From: Canna indica
Taxonomy: Eukaryota > Streptophyta > Magnoliopsida > Zingiberales > Cannaceae
Assembly: GCA_034359265.1 (NCBI GenBank)
Contig: CP136892.1
Span: 10,278,501 to 10,342,500, forward strand
Length of the DNA: 64,000 nt
Reading direction: 5' to 3'
Positions 9,961-22,560 of this stretch are shown one piece after another; position 1 is the first letter of the stretch; every line of letters begins with the position of its first letter. The notes beneath the pieces are model-generated. The model had not been told where the DNA came from. It saw nothing but the letters and a program-made list of their open reading frames with translations, and did no database searches. Position numbers and translations under genes: made by a program.

Positions 9961-11128
9961 GGGAAAATGTATAAAAATGCCCCTAAAATTTTTTGATGGA
10001 TACTAAAATATTCTTAATATTTTTTGAGGATCAAAAATACTCCTTACGTTATGGAATTGAGTACAAAAATGCACTTATAGGTAAACGGCGTTAATTGAGG
10101 GATAATAGAGCTGACGTTGTTGATGACTTGACTGATGATGTGGACATGTGGTGCGCATGCAGGCCAAGATATTTTCTCATAGGTACTAAAATACTCTTGA
10201 TATTTTCTCACTGATACTAAAATGCCCTTATCATTTTCTCATGGTTACTAAAATGCCCATAATATTTATTTTGGAGCTAAAAATACTCCTAAGGTTATTG
10301 AGAATGGTTAAAAAATGACATCAAACTAACTTTTTTTAGGTGGGACTTAATGGAGATGTCGTGGATGCTGACAAAGATATCGACTTTACACATGGCGTAC
10401 ATGCAGAGAGCAACTTGCCACACAAGCGACATGTAAAAAACCGAAATCGAAATAAAAAACCGAAAATTTAGAAAATAAAAACTGAAACTGAAACCATCAG
10501 ATTGGTTAATCAAAAAATTTGGTTTGGTTTCCAACCGATTTTTTGATTAACCGAATTTTTAATTTTTTTTGCTCACCCCTACGTTGCATCTTATGTGTCG
10601 CTTGCGTGGCAAGTTACTTCTCTACATGTGCATCACGTGTAAAGTCAACATCTCTATCTGCATCTATGACATCTCCATTAAGTCTCACCTAACAGAAGTT
10701 AGCTTGGTGTCATTTTCAATAACCATAGGGGTATATTAGTTTCAAAACAAATGCTAGGGGCATTTTAGTACTCGTGAGAAAACGTTAGGAGTATTTTAGC
10801 ACATGTGAGAAAATATATGTTAGAGACATTTTAGTACCCGTGAGAAAACGTTATGGGTATTTTAGTAGCTGAAGGTGAGAGAAAATGTCTTGGTTTGCAT
10901 ACGCGCAATATGTCCACGTCATCGGTCACAGTCATCAGCCATGTCAGCTCTGTTATCCCTCCATTAACGTTGTTTACCTTTATGAATATTTTTATACTCA
11001 ATTTCATAACGTCAGAGCTATTTTTGATCCAAAAAAAATCTTAGAGTATTTTAGTATTCGTGAGAAAATATTATGAATTTCTTAGTATTCCCAAAAATAT
11101 TAGAGTATTTTTATATTTTAGTATTCCC
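9961..11128. mobile_element. Mutator-like foldback element, 9-bp target duplication
   Basis: The element starts GGGAAAATGTATAAAAATGC and ends with the corresponding inverted sequence closing in CCC. The two arms are long inverted repeats of roughly 500 bases each (9961-10436 and 10582-11128), recognisable by shared blocks such as GACGTTATGGAATTGAGTA and GAGGGATAA. It is flanked by a perfect 9-bp duplication, AATATTTTT, at 9952-9960 and 11129-11137. Long arms, GGG...CCC ends and a 9-bp duplication fit a non-autonomous MULE. The short open frames inside are shadows. A hAT-type fragment sits in the centre. Confidence 0.88.
10437..10581. mobile_element. Fragment of a hAT-type MITE at the centre of the foldback
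   Basis: The segment ends TTTGCTCACCCCTA, the same terminus as the hAT-type MITEs at 18812 and 26523. Its interior is a run of AACCGAAA-like units with an internal inverted repeat (GGTTAATCAAAAAATT against AATTTTTTGATTAACC-like). The left terminus is missing, so it is a truncated copy. Confidence 0.6.
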
Positions 11129-11206
11129 AATATTTTTTATAACATTACAATTTCTTTAATTCCCATTTCAAATGATCTGTCACATTTTACAGCAATTAAA
11201 TAAGTG

Positions 11207-11242
<36 letters not shown>

Positions 11243-12337
11243 AAAGTTATTCTTTTATAAATCATTATGGGTACGTTTGGTTAGCGAAAATTGTTTTGTA
11301 TTTTCATTTTGAAGAAAACGAAAATGATTTTCGATTTTTTTATTTTCTGTTTTGATGTTTTTATTTTCTGAAACACGTTTGGTTAACGAAAACAAAATAT
11401 ATTTTCATGAAATTGGAAACTATGAAAACTTATTTGGTTATACAAAATAATATTGATTTTCAGGAGTATTTTTCAGTTGAAAACATGAAAACTTATTTAG
11501 TTTACCAAAATAATGAATTTGTTTTGAAAATAAATATTATATTTTAAATTAAATATTAAAATATTTTATATAAGTTATTTGTACATTGTCAATATTATAG
11601 CATTTAAAAATATTAAATATAATATTTAAACTAATAAAAAATCTAATTAGATATTTATTATACAATTTATTATATTAATTTAAAATGTATAAAAAATATT
11701 ATAAATATTTAAAAATATTAAATATAATATTTTAAAGTAATAAAAAATCTAATTAGATATTTATTATACTAATTTAAAATGTATAAAAATATTATAAATA
11801 TTAAAAAATATTAAAAAAAGTAATAAAAAATCTAATTAGATATTTATTATATTATTTTTAATTATATATTTTTTTATGAATGCAAGTGTTTAAAAAAATT
11901 CTCAATTATTTAAAATAATATTGAAATAAGTATAAGTATATCTCAATTTGAAGAATTAAAATGAAACTAATATGTCAGGTACAAAGTTTGATAAGAATGA
12001 ATATCTCAAATAAATTTTATTTAAAAAATTATCATATACAAGTACAGAAAGATACAAAAAATTATAAAAATATTCCATATGATATAACAAATCTTTCATT
12101 AGTTACAAATTTAAAATGATACATGAAACAATAATCTTGATCCCCTCTTGTCGCATCTTCACTTTTAGTTGCGAGATCATCTTGTTAGTGAATAAAATAT
12201 AAGGTTGTTTGAATATTGCACATCTCTATTAAAAAATGAGAAGGCTTCTCCAATTTTAAACCTCATGTATGACTTTGATATATGAAAAATACTAATAAAA
12301 TTAAAAAAACCAAAAAAAAATTATCAACAAACTCAAA

Positions 12338-12376
<39 letters not shown>

Positions 12377-13687
12377 ATAGTCTTATATTTATTTCAAATT
12401 AAATTAAAAATTAATTATTTAAAAATAAAAGTCATACATTTTATTAATGTATGACTGATTTCTTGATGCAAATTATACTTTAAAATCAAAGTAGTTACAT
12501 ACTGTAAATTATACTTAAATTATGAATCAAATCAGCCCTGACCATGACATACTGTAAAACCAAAAGAGAATAATAGTTCACAATGTATCAATACTTTAAA
12601 AATAGCAGCTCACTGTAATCTATACTTTAAAAACCAAAATAGCATCTCATTATAATCTATACTTTTAAAATGAACATATAGCAGCTCACTAATATTGAAA
12701 TGAAATCAATTACTTAAATCATGAAACAAATCAGCACTACTATAAACAACTCACCCATGAACTTAGTAAACAATAAATTCAACAACTGAGAGCTATGAAC
12801 TAAGTCAACAACAAATTCAAAAAGCTAATCATTATTGATTAGCTAATCACAGAAGCAAATGTAACAATAACATAAACAAAAAATGGTTCAAAAAAAGCTA
12901 TTCATCTTTCTAACTCATTTTTGAGTTAGCCAAATTTAGAAATTATGAAGTAAAGAATCAAAACCATATGCAAGGTTCAAAAATGGTTCAACAATATTAA
13001 ATCATATTTATAGTCATTTTCAAGTCAATCTAAAGTTGAAACAGCTGAAAAAAGCTAATCACAGAAGCAGATACAACAATAACAGAAATAAAAAATGGTT
13101 CAAAAAAAGCTACTCATCTTTCTAACTCATTTTTGATTTAACCAAATTAAGGAATATAAAGTAAAGAATCAAAACCATTCGCAATGTTCAAAAATGATTC
13201 AACAAACGGATCATATTTATAATCATTTTCAAGTCAATCTAAAGTCGAAACATTTGAAAAAAAACTAATCACAAAAGCAGTCACCAACAACAGTCACCAC
13301 CAACAACGAACGATATAGAATTGAGCAATAATAGCCACCAATAACAATCAACAACATCGATATATAATTGAACAATAACAACTAAATCATGAACTAATTG
13401 AAAAATAGTTCAAACTCAATCATAAAATGATTCAAATTCAGCCATGCTCTAATATCATAAATTCAGCCAACAACAATAGAAATCAGCCGTTCTCGACACG
13501 ATGGATCTAGTCATTGGGTCATTTTTTTCTCCAATTAGGTTTTTGACTTGTCAACTTGAGTGTTAGAATCCCAAAATACAATTTCATTAATAAAATATCA
13601 CACCATTTTTAAACCCACGAAACAGAACACCCTTCTCGGCTTCAGAGTTAGGAATTTATGAGGAGAAGCAAAATGTATATAATGTTA
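11129..13687. other. AT-rich non-coding stretch with microsatellites
   Basis: No open frame or known domain is visible. The stretch includes an (AT)n microsatellite at 11212-11239 and another at about 12343-12372. It also has many A/T runs, repeated CAGCTCACTGTAATCTATAC-like units at 12605-12700, and the 212-bp tandem duplication listed separately. The GTACGTTTGGTTAGCGAAAA sequence near 11271 resembles a transposon terminus, but no matching second end was found. Confidence 0.5.
12841..13280. repeat. About 212-bp tandem duplication
   Basis: AGCTAATCACAGAAGC occurs at 12841 and 13053, and ATGGTTCAAAAAAAGCTA at 12883 and 13095, an offset of 212 in both cases. A diverged third start (ACTAATCACAAAAGCAG) follows near 13264. 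The two full units differ at scattered positions, so the duplication is not recent. Confidence 0.85.
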
Positions 13688-13696
13688 ATTATTAAA

Positions 13697-14469
13697 CGGC
13701 AGAATGTGCATATTTGATTCTATAAATTTTATTTTGATATTTTCGATTCTATAAATTTATTCTTATAATACAAATTTAGTCTTATTCGTAACGGTCTGTT
13801 AACTCTCCGTCAGCGTGGACTAACGTCGTTCATACATGTTGACAGATTTGGTCATATATATTTACCCCGTAGCACAAATTTGGTCTAATATATTTGTCTC
13901 ATAATACAAATTTGATCATATCTGTGATAATCTGTTAACTCTCTATTCACGAAAAAATAAACGGTGTTATGTTCATATTGACGGAGTTAATGGACTGTCA
14001 TAAATAGAACCAAATCTATGTTACGAAATAAACTTATATATGTTACAGATCAAATCTATGTTGCGGATCAAATCTATCCGGTCCGTCATATAAATTTATT
14101 CATATCCACGACGGTCTATTAACCCCGCCAATATGGACATAATGTCGTTTATTTTTTCGTGGACGAAGAGTTAATGGACCATCGCGGATAAGACTAAATC
14201 TGTGCTACAGGGCAAATATATATGATCAAATCTGTTATACGGGACAAACATATAGGACTAAAAATTTAGAAATAAAACTTATAGGATCAAATATATCAAC
14301 GTGTATGAACAACGTTAGTCCATTTTGACGGAGAGTTAACGGATTGTCACAGATCAGACCAAATCTATACTACAGAGCAAACTTATAGAATTGAAAATAC
14401 CAAAATAAAACTTATAATACCAAAGTTCAAAAAATTAAAAATTTATAGGACCAAATATGCACTTCTCCC
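13697..14469. mobile_element. Second Mutator-like foldback element
   Basis: The left end (GGCAGAATGTGCATATTTG) and the reverse complement of the right end (GGGAGAAGTGCATATTTGG) match, and the inverted similarity continues inward through a TTAACTCTCCGTCA block to GACTAACGTCGTTCATACA. A perfect 9-bp duplication, ATTATTAAA, lies at 13688-13696 and 14470-14478. The interior carries several more copies of a motif like CGGTCTGTTAACTC in both orientations. The ends differ by small indels, so the insertion is old. Confidence 0.82.
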
Positions 14470-14478
14470 ATTATTAAA

Positions 14479-14955
14479 AGTACGTGTTGGAATGCTGATT
14501 GAATTTTTGACACGTCTTACTATTCATAATTTTATTTTATTTTTTAAAAGAAAAATAGAAAGTGATACTATGTGACTATACTAAGGTTCAAATTCTAGAT
14601 ATCTAGGCAACATATAATCTATTATCACTAATTGTGTTTCCCACAGTTGACTAAAATTCATGACGGTTAATTGATGATAATATATAATTGATATAAATTG
14701 AAAGCGAAAGACTTATATTAGTGAAATCAAATATTGCGATACATTTGTGAAAAACATCAAATATATATTAATTAATTAATCTATATATTATATTATTTGA
14801 CAAATTTTAATCCTTCATGTGAATCATATATTCGTGGGGCGAGGAGTGAGCGACAAATATCCTCATTTCTTTTAAAAAAGGATAACATCTATTACATGGC
14901 ACCATATAATCAAATATGATTATATCTTGAATTATGAATGCAAAGCGTCGACCCT
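14479..14955. other. Non-coding AT-rich spacer
   Basis: No open frame or recognisable terminus is present. A GGTTCAAATTCTAG sequence near 14585 resembles an RNA polymerase III B box, but no matching A box was found at a suitable distance. Confidence 0.35.
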
Positions 14956-14959
14956 CGGG

Positions 14960-17900
14960 GGACTTGGCTGATGGAACAATTAAAAATCAATGTTTTGTAA
15001 AAGAGCAATGTAAAGTGGCCATGGGTGCTGACCCCATTGTGGCACCCAATGATACAGGAAGATGCTTGTTTGAAATTGTCAGAGTTTGAAGAAATCTCTA
15101 AGGTTTAAAAAGAATATGCAAATTTCATCCCCCAAAGGTTATTTTTCTTTGTGAGACTAAAAATAGTAACACTTTTGTTTTAGATCTAATAAAGAAGTGT
15201 GGGTTCAATTATTCTTTCTGTGTTAATTCAATTATTCTTTCTCTGTTGACCCTGGAGACCTATCTGGTGGATTAGCAGTTGAACAGAATGGTTTGGCAGA
15301 TATTAGTATTACTGCAAGTGATAATTTCTTTATCCTCTTCAAATGGAAAGATCCAGTTCATCATGTTTACCGGGATGTCATAGTTGTTCAATTCCACGGT
15401 GAGGACATGATCAGACACCTCCAATATAGTCGTGTCTTGACGTTATTGGGTGGCTCTGATGATTTTTCTTTGGTAATTGAGGATTTTAATATTATTTTTC
15501 TGTGGATGAAAAAGAAGGCGGCCGCTTGAAACCTCAATCTTCTATCAATGGATTTATCGACTTCATAAATAGCGGTCGTTTAGTGGACTTGGGTTTCTCT
15601 GGGCACAAGTTTACTTGGACTAATAGAAGTTTTGACATGTCCCTTATCAAGGAAAGATTGGATCGGGGTTTACTTTCGAGCACATGAAGATAATTATATA
15701 TATCCAATGGCATCCATACACCATTTGGATGATAGTGGGTATGATCATTGCCCTCTGCTTCTGATCTCTAACCCGTTTACTAACTCACGACGGCGCCGAT
15801 TTAAGTTTCAAGAGCGTTGGTGCAGTAGTGACATTGTCAGAAACATCATCTCTGATGTATGGACTGTGGATGTTTTTGGATCTCCTATGTTTAAGTTGTT
15901 CACTAAGTTGAAAAAATATAGACATGCTTTAGTCTCATGGCAGCAGAGGAGTGCTACTAACTCAAGGGCTGAAATTAGTAGAATTCAAGAAAAATTATCC
16001 ATTCTAAAATCAAACCATAATGGCACAAACAGATATACAATATTACAGCTTGAATAGGCATTAGTAGATGGTTATGAGATAGAAGAACGATATTGGAGGA
16101 AAAATCCAGAATCAAATGACTTCAATGGGGAGATTAGAATACAAAGTTTTTCCATTCTAAATTTCATATTCGAAACAGGTATAATAAAATATGAAGACTA
16201 GAAGATGACAACGAGGGTTGCTGTACCTCTATTGAGAGTATTGGGTTGAAGGCTCAAGAATACTTTCAAGATCTCTTTACTTCTAGTACACCTATGGATC
16301 CTTCTGGTCACTTTGAGAATCTTAGAGGCAAGGTTACAAATACAATGAATAGAAGCCTGACTAAACATTTTCAGAAGGGGAAGTGAAATTTGTAGTGTTT
16401 TCCCTTGATTTGAGTGTTGCTCCCGGTGATTTCAGGTTCACTACAAAGTTCTACCAATTTTACGGGGACATCATTCAGCGGGATGTTTGTAAAGCTGTTC
16501 AAAGTTTTTTCTCAGGAGGATGAATGTTAAAGAGTTTCAACCACACCCAGATATGCCTAATTCCAAAATTCAAGGATGCGGTTTCAATAGACCAAATTAG
16601 ACCAATCAGTCTTTGTATAATATTTTATAAGATTATCACAAAAGTTTTGATGCACAGACTACAGCCTTACATGAATCGCCTCATAAGCTCAAATCAAAGT
16701 GCCTTTATCAAAGGAAGGCTCATCAGTGATAACATTTTGGTAGCTCATAATTGCATACACTACCTCAAAACGAAACACTATGGCGCCTCCAATTTAGCTA
16801 TTAAACTTGATATGAGTAAGACATATGATATGATGGAATGGTCTTTTGTGTGGTATATTATGGAGAAGTTGAGATTTTGTGCTCGGTGGATGAATTGGAT
16901 CAAAGAATGTGTCACTACCGTCTCGTACTCATCTTTAGTTAAAGGACAACCTTTTGGGTTTTATAGACCATCTAGAGGACTCCATCAGGGGAATCCTCTA
17001 TCACCATATCTTTTCCTATTTTGTGTATAGGGACTCTCACACTTGCTTTATAATGGGGAACAACTCAATCAGGTGTGTGGGGTGAAGCTTCATAGCACAT
17101 GTCCTTCAATCACCCACTTCTTATTTGCAGATGATTCCATTATGTTTTGTAGAGCTAGTGAATCTCATTGTAGAAATCTGCTTGATATATTGCACAATTG
17201 TGGGGGTTCTCAGTGGTCAGTGAATCAACTTAAATAAATCCTCAATATTCTTTAGCAAAAATACGCCACAACATAGTAGAGATCAGTTAGCAGCCATATT
17301 ACAGGTTCCTCATGTTGGGATTCATGATAAATACTTAGGACTCCCATCTTTGGTAGGCAGGGTGACTCAAAAACTCCATCACTAGAAGCGTTCTCTATTG
17401 TCAACAAGTGGTAGGAATGTACTCATTAAAGCAGTGGGTACAATCATCCCTCTGTATTCTCTGAGTTGTTTCAAACTTCCTGACACGCTACTAGATGAGA
17501 TTCAAAAAGCCATGCTATCTTTTTGGTGGGATCAGAGAGGGGCTGAAAGGATAATGCACTGGATAAACTGGACTACTTTATGCAGAGTAAAGTCAGAAGG
17601 AGGCATGGGTTTCAAAGATCTGAAAGCTTTTAACTTGGTCATGCTAGGGAAACAAGCTTGGAGACTTCTTACTAAAGAGCATTCTCTATTCCATAAAATA
17701 TTCAAAGACAAATATTTTCGTCATAATTCATTTATGGAAGCTTCAGTAGACAGTAGGGGCTAACCCATCCTGGGCATGATGGAGTCTATTGGAAGATAGG
17801 AAAGTGGTAGAAAAAGATTTAAAATGACAGATTGGAATAGAGGCCGTAGTTCGCATTCAAGGTGACCCTTGGTTATCTCACTCCTATCCTTTTACAGTAG

Positions 17901-18625
17901 ATCCAAGTGCTTGTGTAGACCTTAGTCTTTTGTTGGTACGACGGCTTTTGACTTCTGATAGAAATTGGAATGAGACACTAGTTAGGCGATCTTTCACTCC
18001 TGAGGTGGCTGATTCTATCCTCCATATAGTAACGACTCTTCAGAATGATCAGTTAACATGGGTTTTAACAAAGTCTGATGTTTACTCTGTGGCATCTGGT
18101 TATAAGGTTGCTTTTTCAGTTCTTCCATCCACATGCTAATATGGGATCGACTATTTTGACAAACACTAAGCTGTGGAAGTCAGTTTGGGATGTTAAAGTC
18201 CGTACAAAAATAAAAAAAATTATTTGAAAATTAATGCATAATTATGTTCCATCAAGACAGGTTACATGAACGCTTTCCTCAGGTTATGACTTCTTGCCCA
18301 CGATGCAATGCGAAGAGGGAGTCAATTCATCGCTACTTCTTGTTATGTCCTGAGATTGTACATATTTGGTAGAGGGTCAGCTTCATTCTAATTGAGGTTA
18401 ATGGTCATGTGAATATAACTTTGATTGCTTTCATTCTTCGGAGGATATGACTTGCACCAAATGCTAAAGTCTTGGAGAATAAAAACATATCTCATAAGAA
18501 AATTTAAGTCATGATCACAAATCTTTCAAGTGAATTTAGAAGGTTCCAATCAATCATCTTCTCTTATCTTAGATCTTTTTATTGAGTTTGTCTTTTCAAT
18601 ACATATCCACTTTGATAAAAAAAAG
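14960..18625 (+). pseudogene. LINE (L1-type) ORF2 remnant with endonuclease and reverse transcriptase
   Basis: A long, decayed LINE is visible in successive frames. The endonuclease part (about 15120-15800) shows VIEDFNIIF (normally GDFN), FSGHKFTWTN and a DHCPLLLISNPF block. The reverse transcriptase (16524-17237) shows ICLIPKFKD, IRPISLCIIFYKIITKVL, FIKGRLISDNILVAHN, AIKLDMSKTYD, GLHQGNPLSPYLF and FADDSIMF, so the catalytic aspartates are present. Later blocks (17398-17763) read FWWDQRG and SEGGMGFKDLKAFNLVMLGKQ. A zf-RVT-like region follows near 18260-18370. Stops at 15527, 15685, 16055, 17028 and 17235 and frameshifts interrupt it. It ends near an A8 run at 18618-18625. The 5' limit is approximate. 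Confidence 0.85.
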
Positions 18626-18811
18626 TTTTAAACTTATTTAGAATTAATTTTGTACTGCACTTAAAAGTTAAAAAATATAATTAACAGTTAATTAAAAAGA
18701 ATACTATTCATAAATTCGGTGAAAGATTCATGGAAGAGTTTCACTAATATTAATTAATTAAAACTACCAATTCTTTTATAAAAATGCAAATAGTATTCTC
18801 ACGGTTGAAAG

Positions 18812-19597
18812 TAGGGGTGAGCATGAACTGATTAAACGGTTCATTAATAAATTTTTAAACTAATTTATTAACATCGGTTTTTCAAAATTATTAATCATAA
18901 ACTAGTTTATTGACTTCAGTTAATCGGTACTTTGATTTCGATTTTTGCGGTTCGATTAACCAATAATTTTTAATTAACTAATAAAAAATTTAATATATAA
19001 AAATAATAAAATTATACAAATTGCAAAGTCCATTTTAAATGTTGAATGTACTTCAATATAAAAAATGCAAACCAAACATAATATTCAAAAATAAAAAGTC
19101 AAAAGAAGAATAACATCCTCACAAACAATTACAATAATTGAATATGTTCAATATGAAATTCACATAGTTGTTTAGTAAAAATATGTCTTATAATATTTTA
19201 GAGACTTATTTATCAATATTTAGAGAGCTAAATATCTTTGTTTAGTAAAAATATGATATCATAATATTTATTCATATTTAAAAATATATATAATTGATCA
19301 AATATTGGAGAATGAAATATAATTTAAATATACTTTAATATATTACTTTATATAAGTTTTAGAGAAAAAAAGATTTAAAAAAATTGGGAGTATAAAAATT
19401 AAAATATTATATATGTGAACTGGTTAACCGATAGTCAACGATTAATTGATACTCAAAAATCGAAACCAAAACCGAAAATCGAAAGTTTAAAAAATAAAAA
19501 CCAAAATGGAAATCGTGAAACCGATTAACTAAAAAATTTGATTCAATTTGGACTGATTTTTCGGTTAGCCGAATTTTCAATTTTTTTACTCACCCTA
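18812..19597. mobile_element. hAT-type MITE with AACCGAAA-like interior
   Basis: The ends are TAGGGGTGAGCA on the left and the inverted TAGGGTGAGTAA on the right. The 8-bp flanks GTTGAAAG (18804-18811) and GTTGAATG (19598-19605) agree at 7 of 8 positions, the duplication size of hAT elements. The interior is AT-rich and carries CCGAAAATCGAAA-like repeats near both ends. There is no coding capacity. Confidence 0.85.
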
Positions 19598-19803
19598 GTT
19601 GAATGTTACGTTGAATATTCAATTCTTAATTTGACTTAAAACTTTCATTTAAAATTTAGCAAACAAAAGTACTAATTAGATAGGTTAAACTTATAATGAA
19701 ACAATTATTTCCTTTACTAATTAAGAGCATTCAATAATATATTTATATATTAATAATGATAAAGCAATATTTCTTTAGGGTCTATTGGGATATGGTTCAT
19801 TGA

Positions 19804-20245
19804 GGCCTTGTTTGTTTCATAAAGTATAATTTTACATAGTATGGTATTGTTCAATTTTTTATTTGGGAAGACTTTCAAAGGATTATCATGATTTATGATG
19901 GTAATCTCATAGTTTGAAAACTATAAATTTTTGCCAAGTTTTTAAATCATGGATTTGACAGTTTCTCATGGTTTAATGAAATTTTATTTCTAAAATACTC
20001 TCAATCAAAATTTACAATTCCTCTTATACCTTTTGTTTACCCATATCAGATTAGATTCTTACTTATTGTTCTTGATCGGCTTAGCCAAGACTATGTGATC
20101 TCCTCCGAGTTGCTATCATTTAACCATATCATATATATAATCTTCCCAAAAAGGATAAGAGTAATTATAGTATCATACCATACCATATAATATCATACCA
20201 TATCATGTATTACTAAACCATGTTGTATCTCATCCAAACAAGGCC
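19804..20245. mobile_element. Harbinger/Tourist-type MITE
   Basis: The left end GGCCTTGTTTGTTTCA and the inverted right end GGCCTTGTTTGGATGA match. The flanking triplets are TGA and TAA, compatible with a mutated TAA/TTA duplication of PIF/Harbinger elements. The interior holds repeated ATCATACCATAT-like words. It is non-coding. Confidence 0.75.
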
Positions 20246-20517
20246 TAAGGGGGAAGGAAAGGAAAGAGACGGGAGGGGGGCGAAAGGCAAGGTAAAACTT
20301 AACTTTGTTTGGATATAGTTTAATAAAGAAAATGGAAGAGATCGAAGGGAAGGGAAAAGTTAATCTTATTTGGATGTATCTTGTAAGGGGAAAGAAGGGG
20401 AATATTTTTTTAAAATTTAATAGACAATTATACTTTTTTTATGTATGTGTTATATGTGATGCTTCAAGACAAAATTGAAATTGATCATAAAAGAGTAAGC
20501 CCGACCAATATAATAGG

Positions 20518-20968
20518 TAGGGTTGTTCATTGGGTCGACACGACCCAAAAAACCCAGAACCCAACCCGACCCGACCCGACCTATTTGGGTTGGGTCGGGT
20601 ACAATTTGACCAAACCTGATCATAATCGGGTCGGGTCTCGGGTTTTGGAATTTGAAATCCGATGACCCGAGACCTTACCCGATGACTCGATTATTTACAT
20701 GTTTTAATCATTTTTAAAATATTTATGTTAAAAAAATATTTATTTTTAAATTTTTTTTTGTAAAATATTGTTAAAAACTTATTTTTTACTTAAACGGGTA
20801 AACCCGACTACCTGACTTGACCCGACGCGAACTAGGTCGGGTTGGGTAGGGTCGGATTTGAGAGGTGAAAAATTTTCAACCCAACCCGACCCAACCCGAT
20901 TACACTTGGTTGGATCAGATCGATTTTTTTCCCTAAATCTGACCCGACCCGACCCGTGAACACCCCTA
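20518..20968. mobile_element. hAT-type MITE with GGGTCGGGT interior
   Basis: It begins TAGGGTTGTTCATTGGGTCG and ends ACCCGTGAACACCCCTA. A perfect 8-bp duplication, ATAATAGG, flanks it at 20510-20517 and 20969-20976. Both ends are filled with ACCCGACCCG-type units, inverted between the halves, so the element can fold into a long hairpin. The short open frames over it (for example 20441-20665) are artefacts of this repeat. Confidence 0.92.
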
Positions 20969-21086
20969 ATAATAGGGATATGAAGATGCAACTAGAGTTT
21001 AATAAATATCTTGTAAATTTATGAGAATAATAAGGGTAATTTCGTAAATTTATTTTAGAATTTCTTTTAAATAATTATATTCACCT

Positions 21087-21635
21087 CTAGGGATGCCCAC
21101 GGGGCAGGGCGGTACGGGGGATGCTTGCCCGCTACCCGTCCCGCGAAATAAATGAGTACTCACTATCTATTTATTCTTCGCGGGTATCAAAAATTGGTAC
21201 CCATTTAATTACCCTCGAGGGACGGATACCCACGGGTATTGACGAGTACCAATGACACATTCAAAAAATGTAAATTATAATATTTTAATAACACTTTAAC
21301 TCTTCAAGTATTTTGATAAAAACTTCATTTTGATAAACACACGATATTTTGATAGTAACATCATCATAAAATTTTAAAATATAAAATATATGAGTATTGA
21401 ATTAGGTTAGAGTTATTTTAGTATATGTACCGAGGGTAATATTATAATTTATTAATTCTTGCGGGTAACGAGTACCCGCGGGTATGGGTACTATAATAAC
21501 AATACCCGTCCCATATAATAAACGAGTAAGAAAAATTATTTGCGAAATTTCCACGGATAGAAACTACCCCCATACCTGTCATAAACGGACAAATATCCGC
21601 GGGTACTCGCCTAAACGAATAATATTGTCATCTAT
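21087..21635. mobile_element. hAT-type MITE with GGGTACCCG interior
   Basis: The left end is CTAGGGATGCCCACGGG. The right end is diverged (RC ATAGATGACAATATT). A perfect 8-bp duplication, ATTCACCT, lies at 21079-21086 and 21636-21643, which fixes the limits. The interior has CGGGTATCC and CGCGGGTA units in inverted orientation. It is non-coding. Confidence 0.85.
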
Positions 21636-21643
21636 ATTCACCT

Positions 21644-22237
21644 TCATTCAATCCCCAAATCGGAGTTGAAAGAAAATTAAAATTTGTAGGGGATCAAGAT
21701 AAATAATTTCTCTTAATTTTTTTTCTCCTCCATCAAAATCATAAAATCAAATACTGAGAATTTTTTCCTTCCTTTAACCTCAATCCTAACAGGTAGTAGG
21801 AGATTACTCTACTACGAGATCACCCTCTTGCTATTGCAATAATAAAATATTTCCAGTTAAACTAGTAAATAACTAAATATCACATTCAAACGTTGCCCGG
21901 GTTTCCATCACCATCACCACAATTGGCGGCTTCATCATCATAGCAATATTAATTTATTCAACAAGGTAATTAATAATACCTACATGACATCAGGTGCAAA
22001 ATTAACAACGCCTAATTAAATCCACGAAATCTCTTGACCGACTACACCATGCACGTCATACAAGCCGACGTACGTACGTATTCGATCGTTGCATACTTGC
22101 ATGGAACTAAAAACTTAAGTAATAGTTAATATATCTAACATATCAAAGGTTAAGCCTGCTACATGACGATCATCTACTTAGGTTATATATATCTAATTAT
22201 TCATGCGAAGAGTTTGCCTAATTGATTCAATAATGTG
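21644..22237. other. Spacer downstream of the minus-strand small gene
   Basis: No open frame of note is present. It includes an ACGTACGTACGT run near 22069-22080 and the 3' flank of the small gene at 22238-22396. Confidence 0.35.
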
Positions 22238-22396
22238 TCAAGCAGCTGGGGCGCAGTCGTAATCTCCATCATCGTCATCGTCACCATCCGCCTTCGTCGA
22301 CTCCATTACCCCTGCATCGTTAAAATCGCAGAAGCTGCCATGTCTCCTGTTCATTTCTCGTCGGTCTACCTCGTCATCCCTAACTTGGGAAACCAT
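22238..22396 (-). CDS. Small acidic protein with C-terminal CAPAA, copy 1
   Basis: I do not recognise this family. The proposed product has 52 residues and starts MVSQVRDDEVDRREMNRRHG. A middle block contains FNDAGVMEST, followed by a run of five Asp and the terminus GDYDCAPAA. The same order (basic and acidic start, FN.A.V.EST, poly-Asp, GD[YF]DCAPAA at the very end) is found in the divergent gene at 23235-23396, which is the main evidence that both are real. The frame stays open upstream to 22663, but the internal ATG at 22394-22396 is chosen because it aligns with the start of copy 2 and lies 125 bases downstream of a TATA box. There is no signal peptide or membrane segment, which suggests a soluble product. 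Expression is not proven. Confidence 0.6.
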   Translation of the reverse strand: MVSQVRDDEVDRREMNRRHGSFCDFNDAGVMESTKADGDDDDDGDYDCAPAA

Positions 22397-22520
22397 CTTC
22401 TCTTTCTTCTTCGTTGAAAGAAGAGAAGAAGAAGTGTTCTCTGTTACTTGAAGTACTACTGTATACTGGGGAGTGGGTTGAGCTCGGTGTGAAGTGGAGG
22501 GTACGGGGTAACTCAAGGAG

Positions 22521-22528
22521 ATATATAG
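22521..22528 (-). promoter_or_regulatory. TATA box of small gene copy 1
   Basis: The minus strand reads CTATATAT in the context CCTATATATCTCC. It lies about 125 bases upstream of the proposed ATG. Two G-boxes lie 35-120 bases further upstream. The context resembles that of the TATA box of copy 2. Confidence 0.55.
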
Positions 22529-22560
22529 GAAGAAAGCAATGTGCAAAGCTGAGGCCGGCC

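Noticed and set aside
11268..13680. One large transposon starting GGGTACGTTTGGTTAGCG
   Set aside because: No matching inverted or direct terminus and no target duplication could be found at the other side.
14585..14650. SINE or tRNA gene suggested by GGTTCAAATTC
   Set aside because: Only a B-box-like word is present. No A box at proper spacing and no cloverleaf can be drawn.
20441..20991. Frames rich in DPTRPD on both strands
   Set aside because: They are produced by the ACCCGACCCG units of the hAT MITE.
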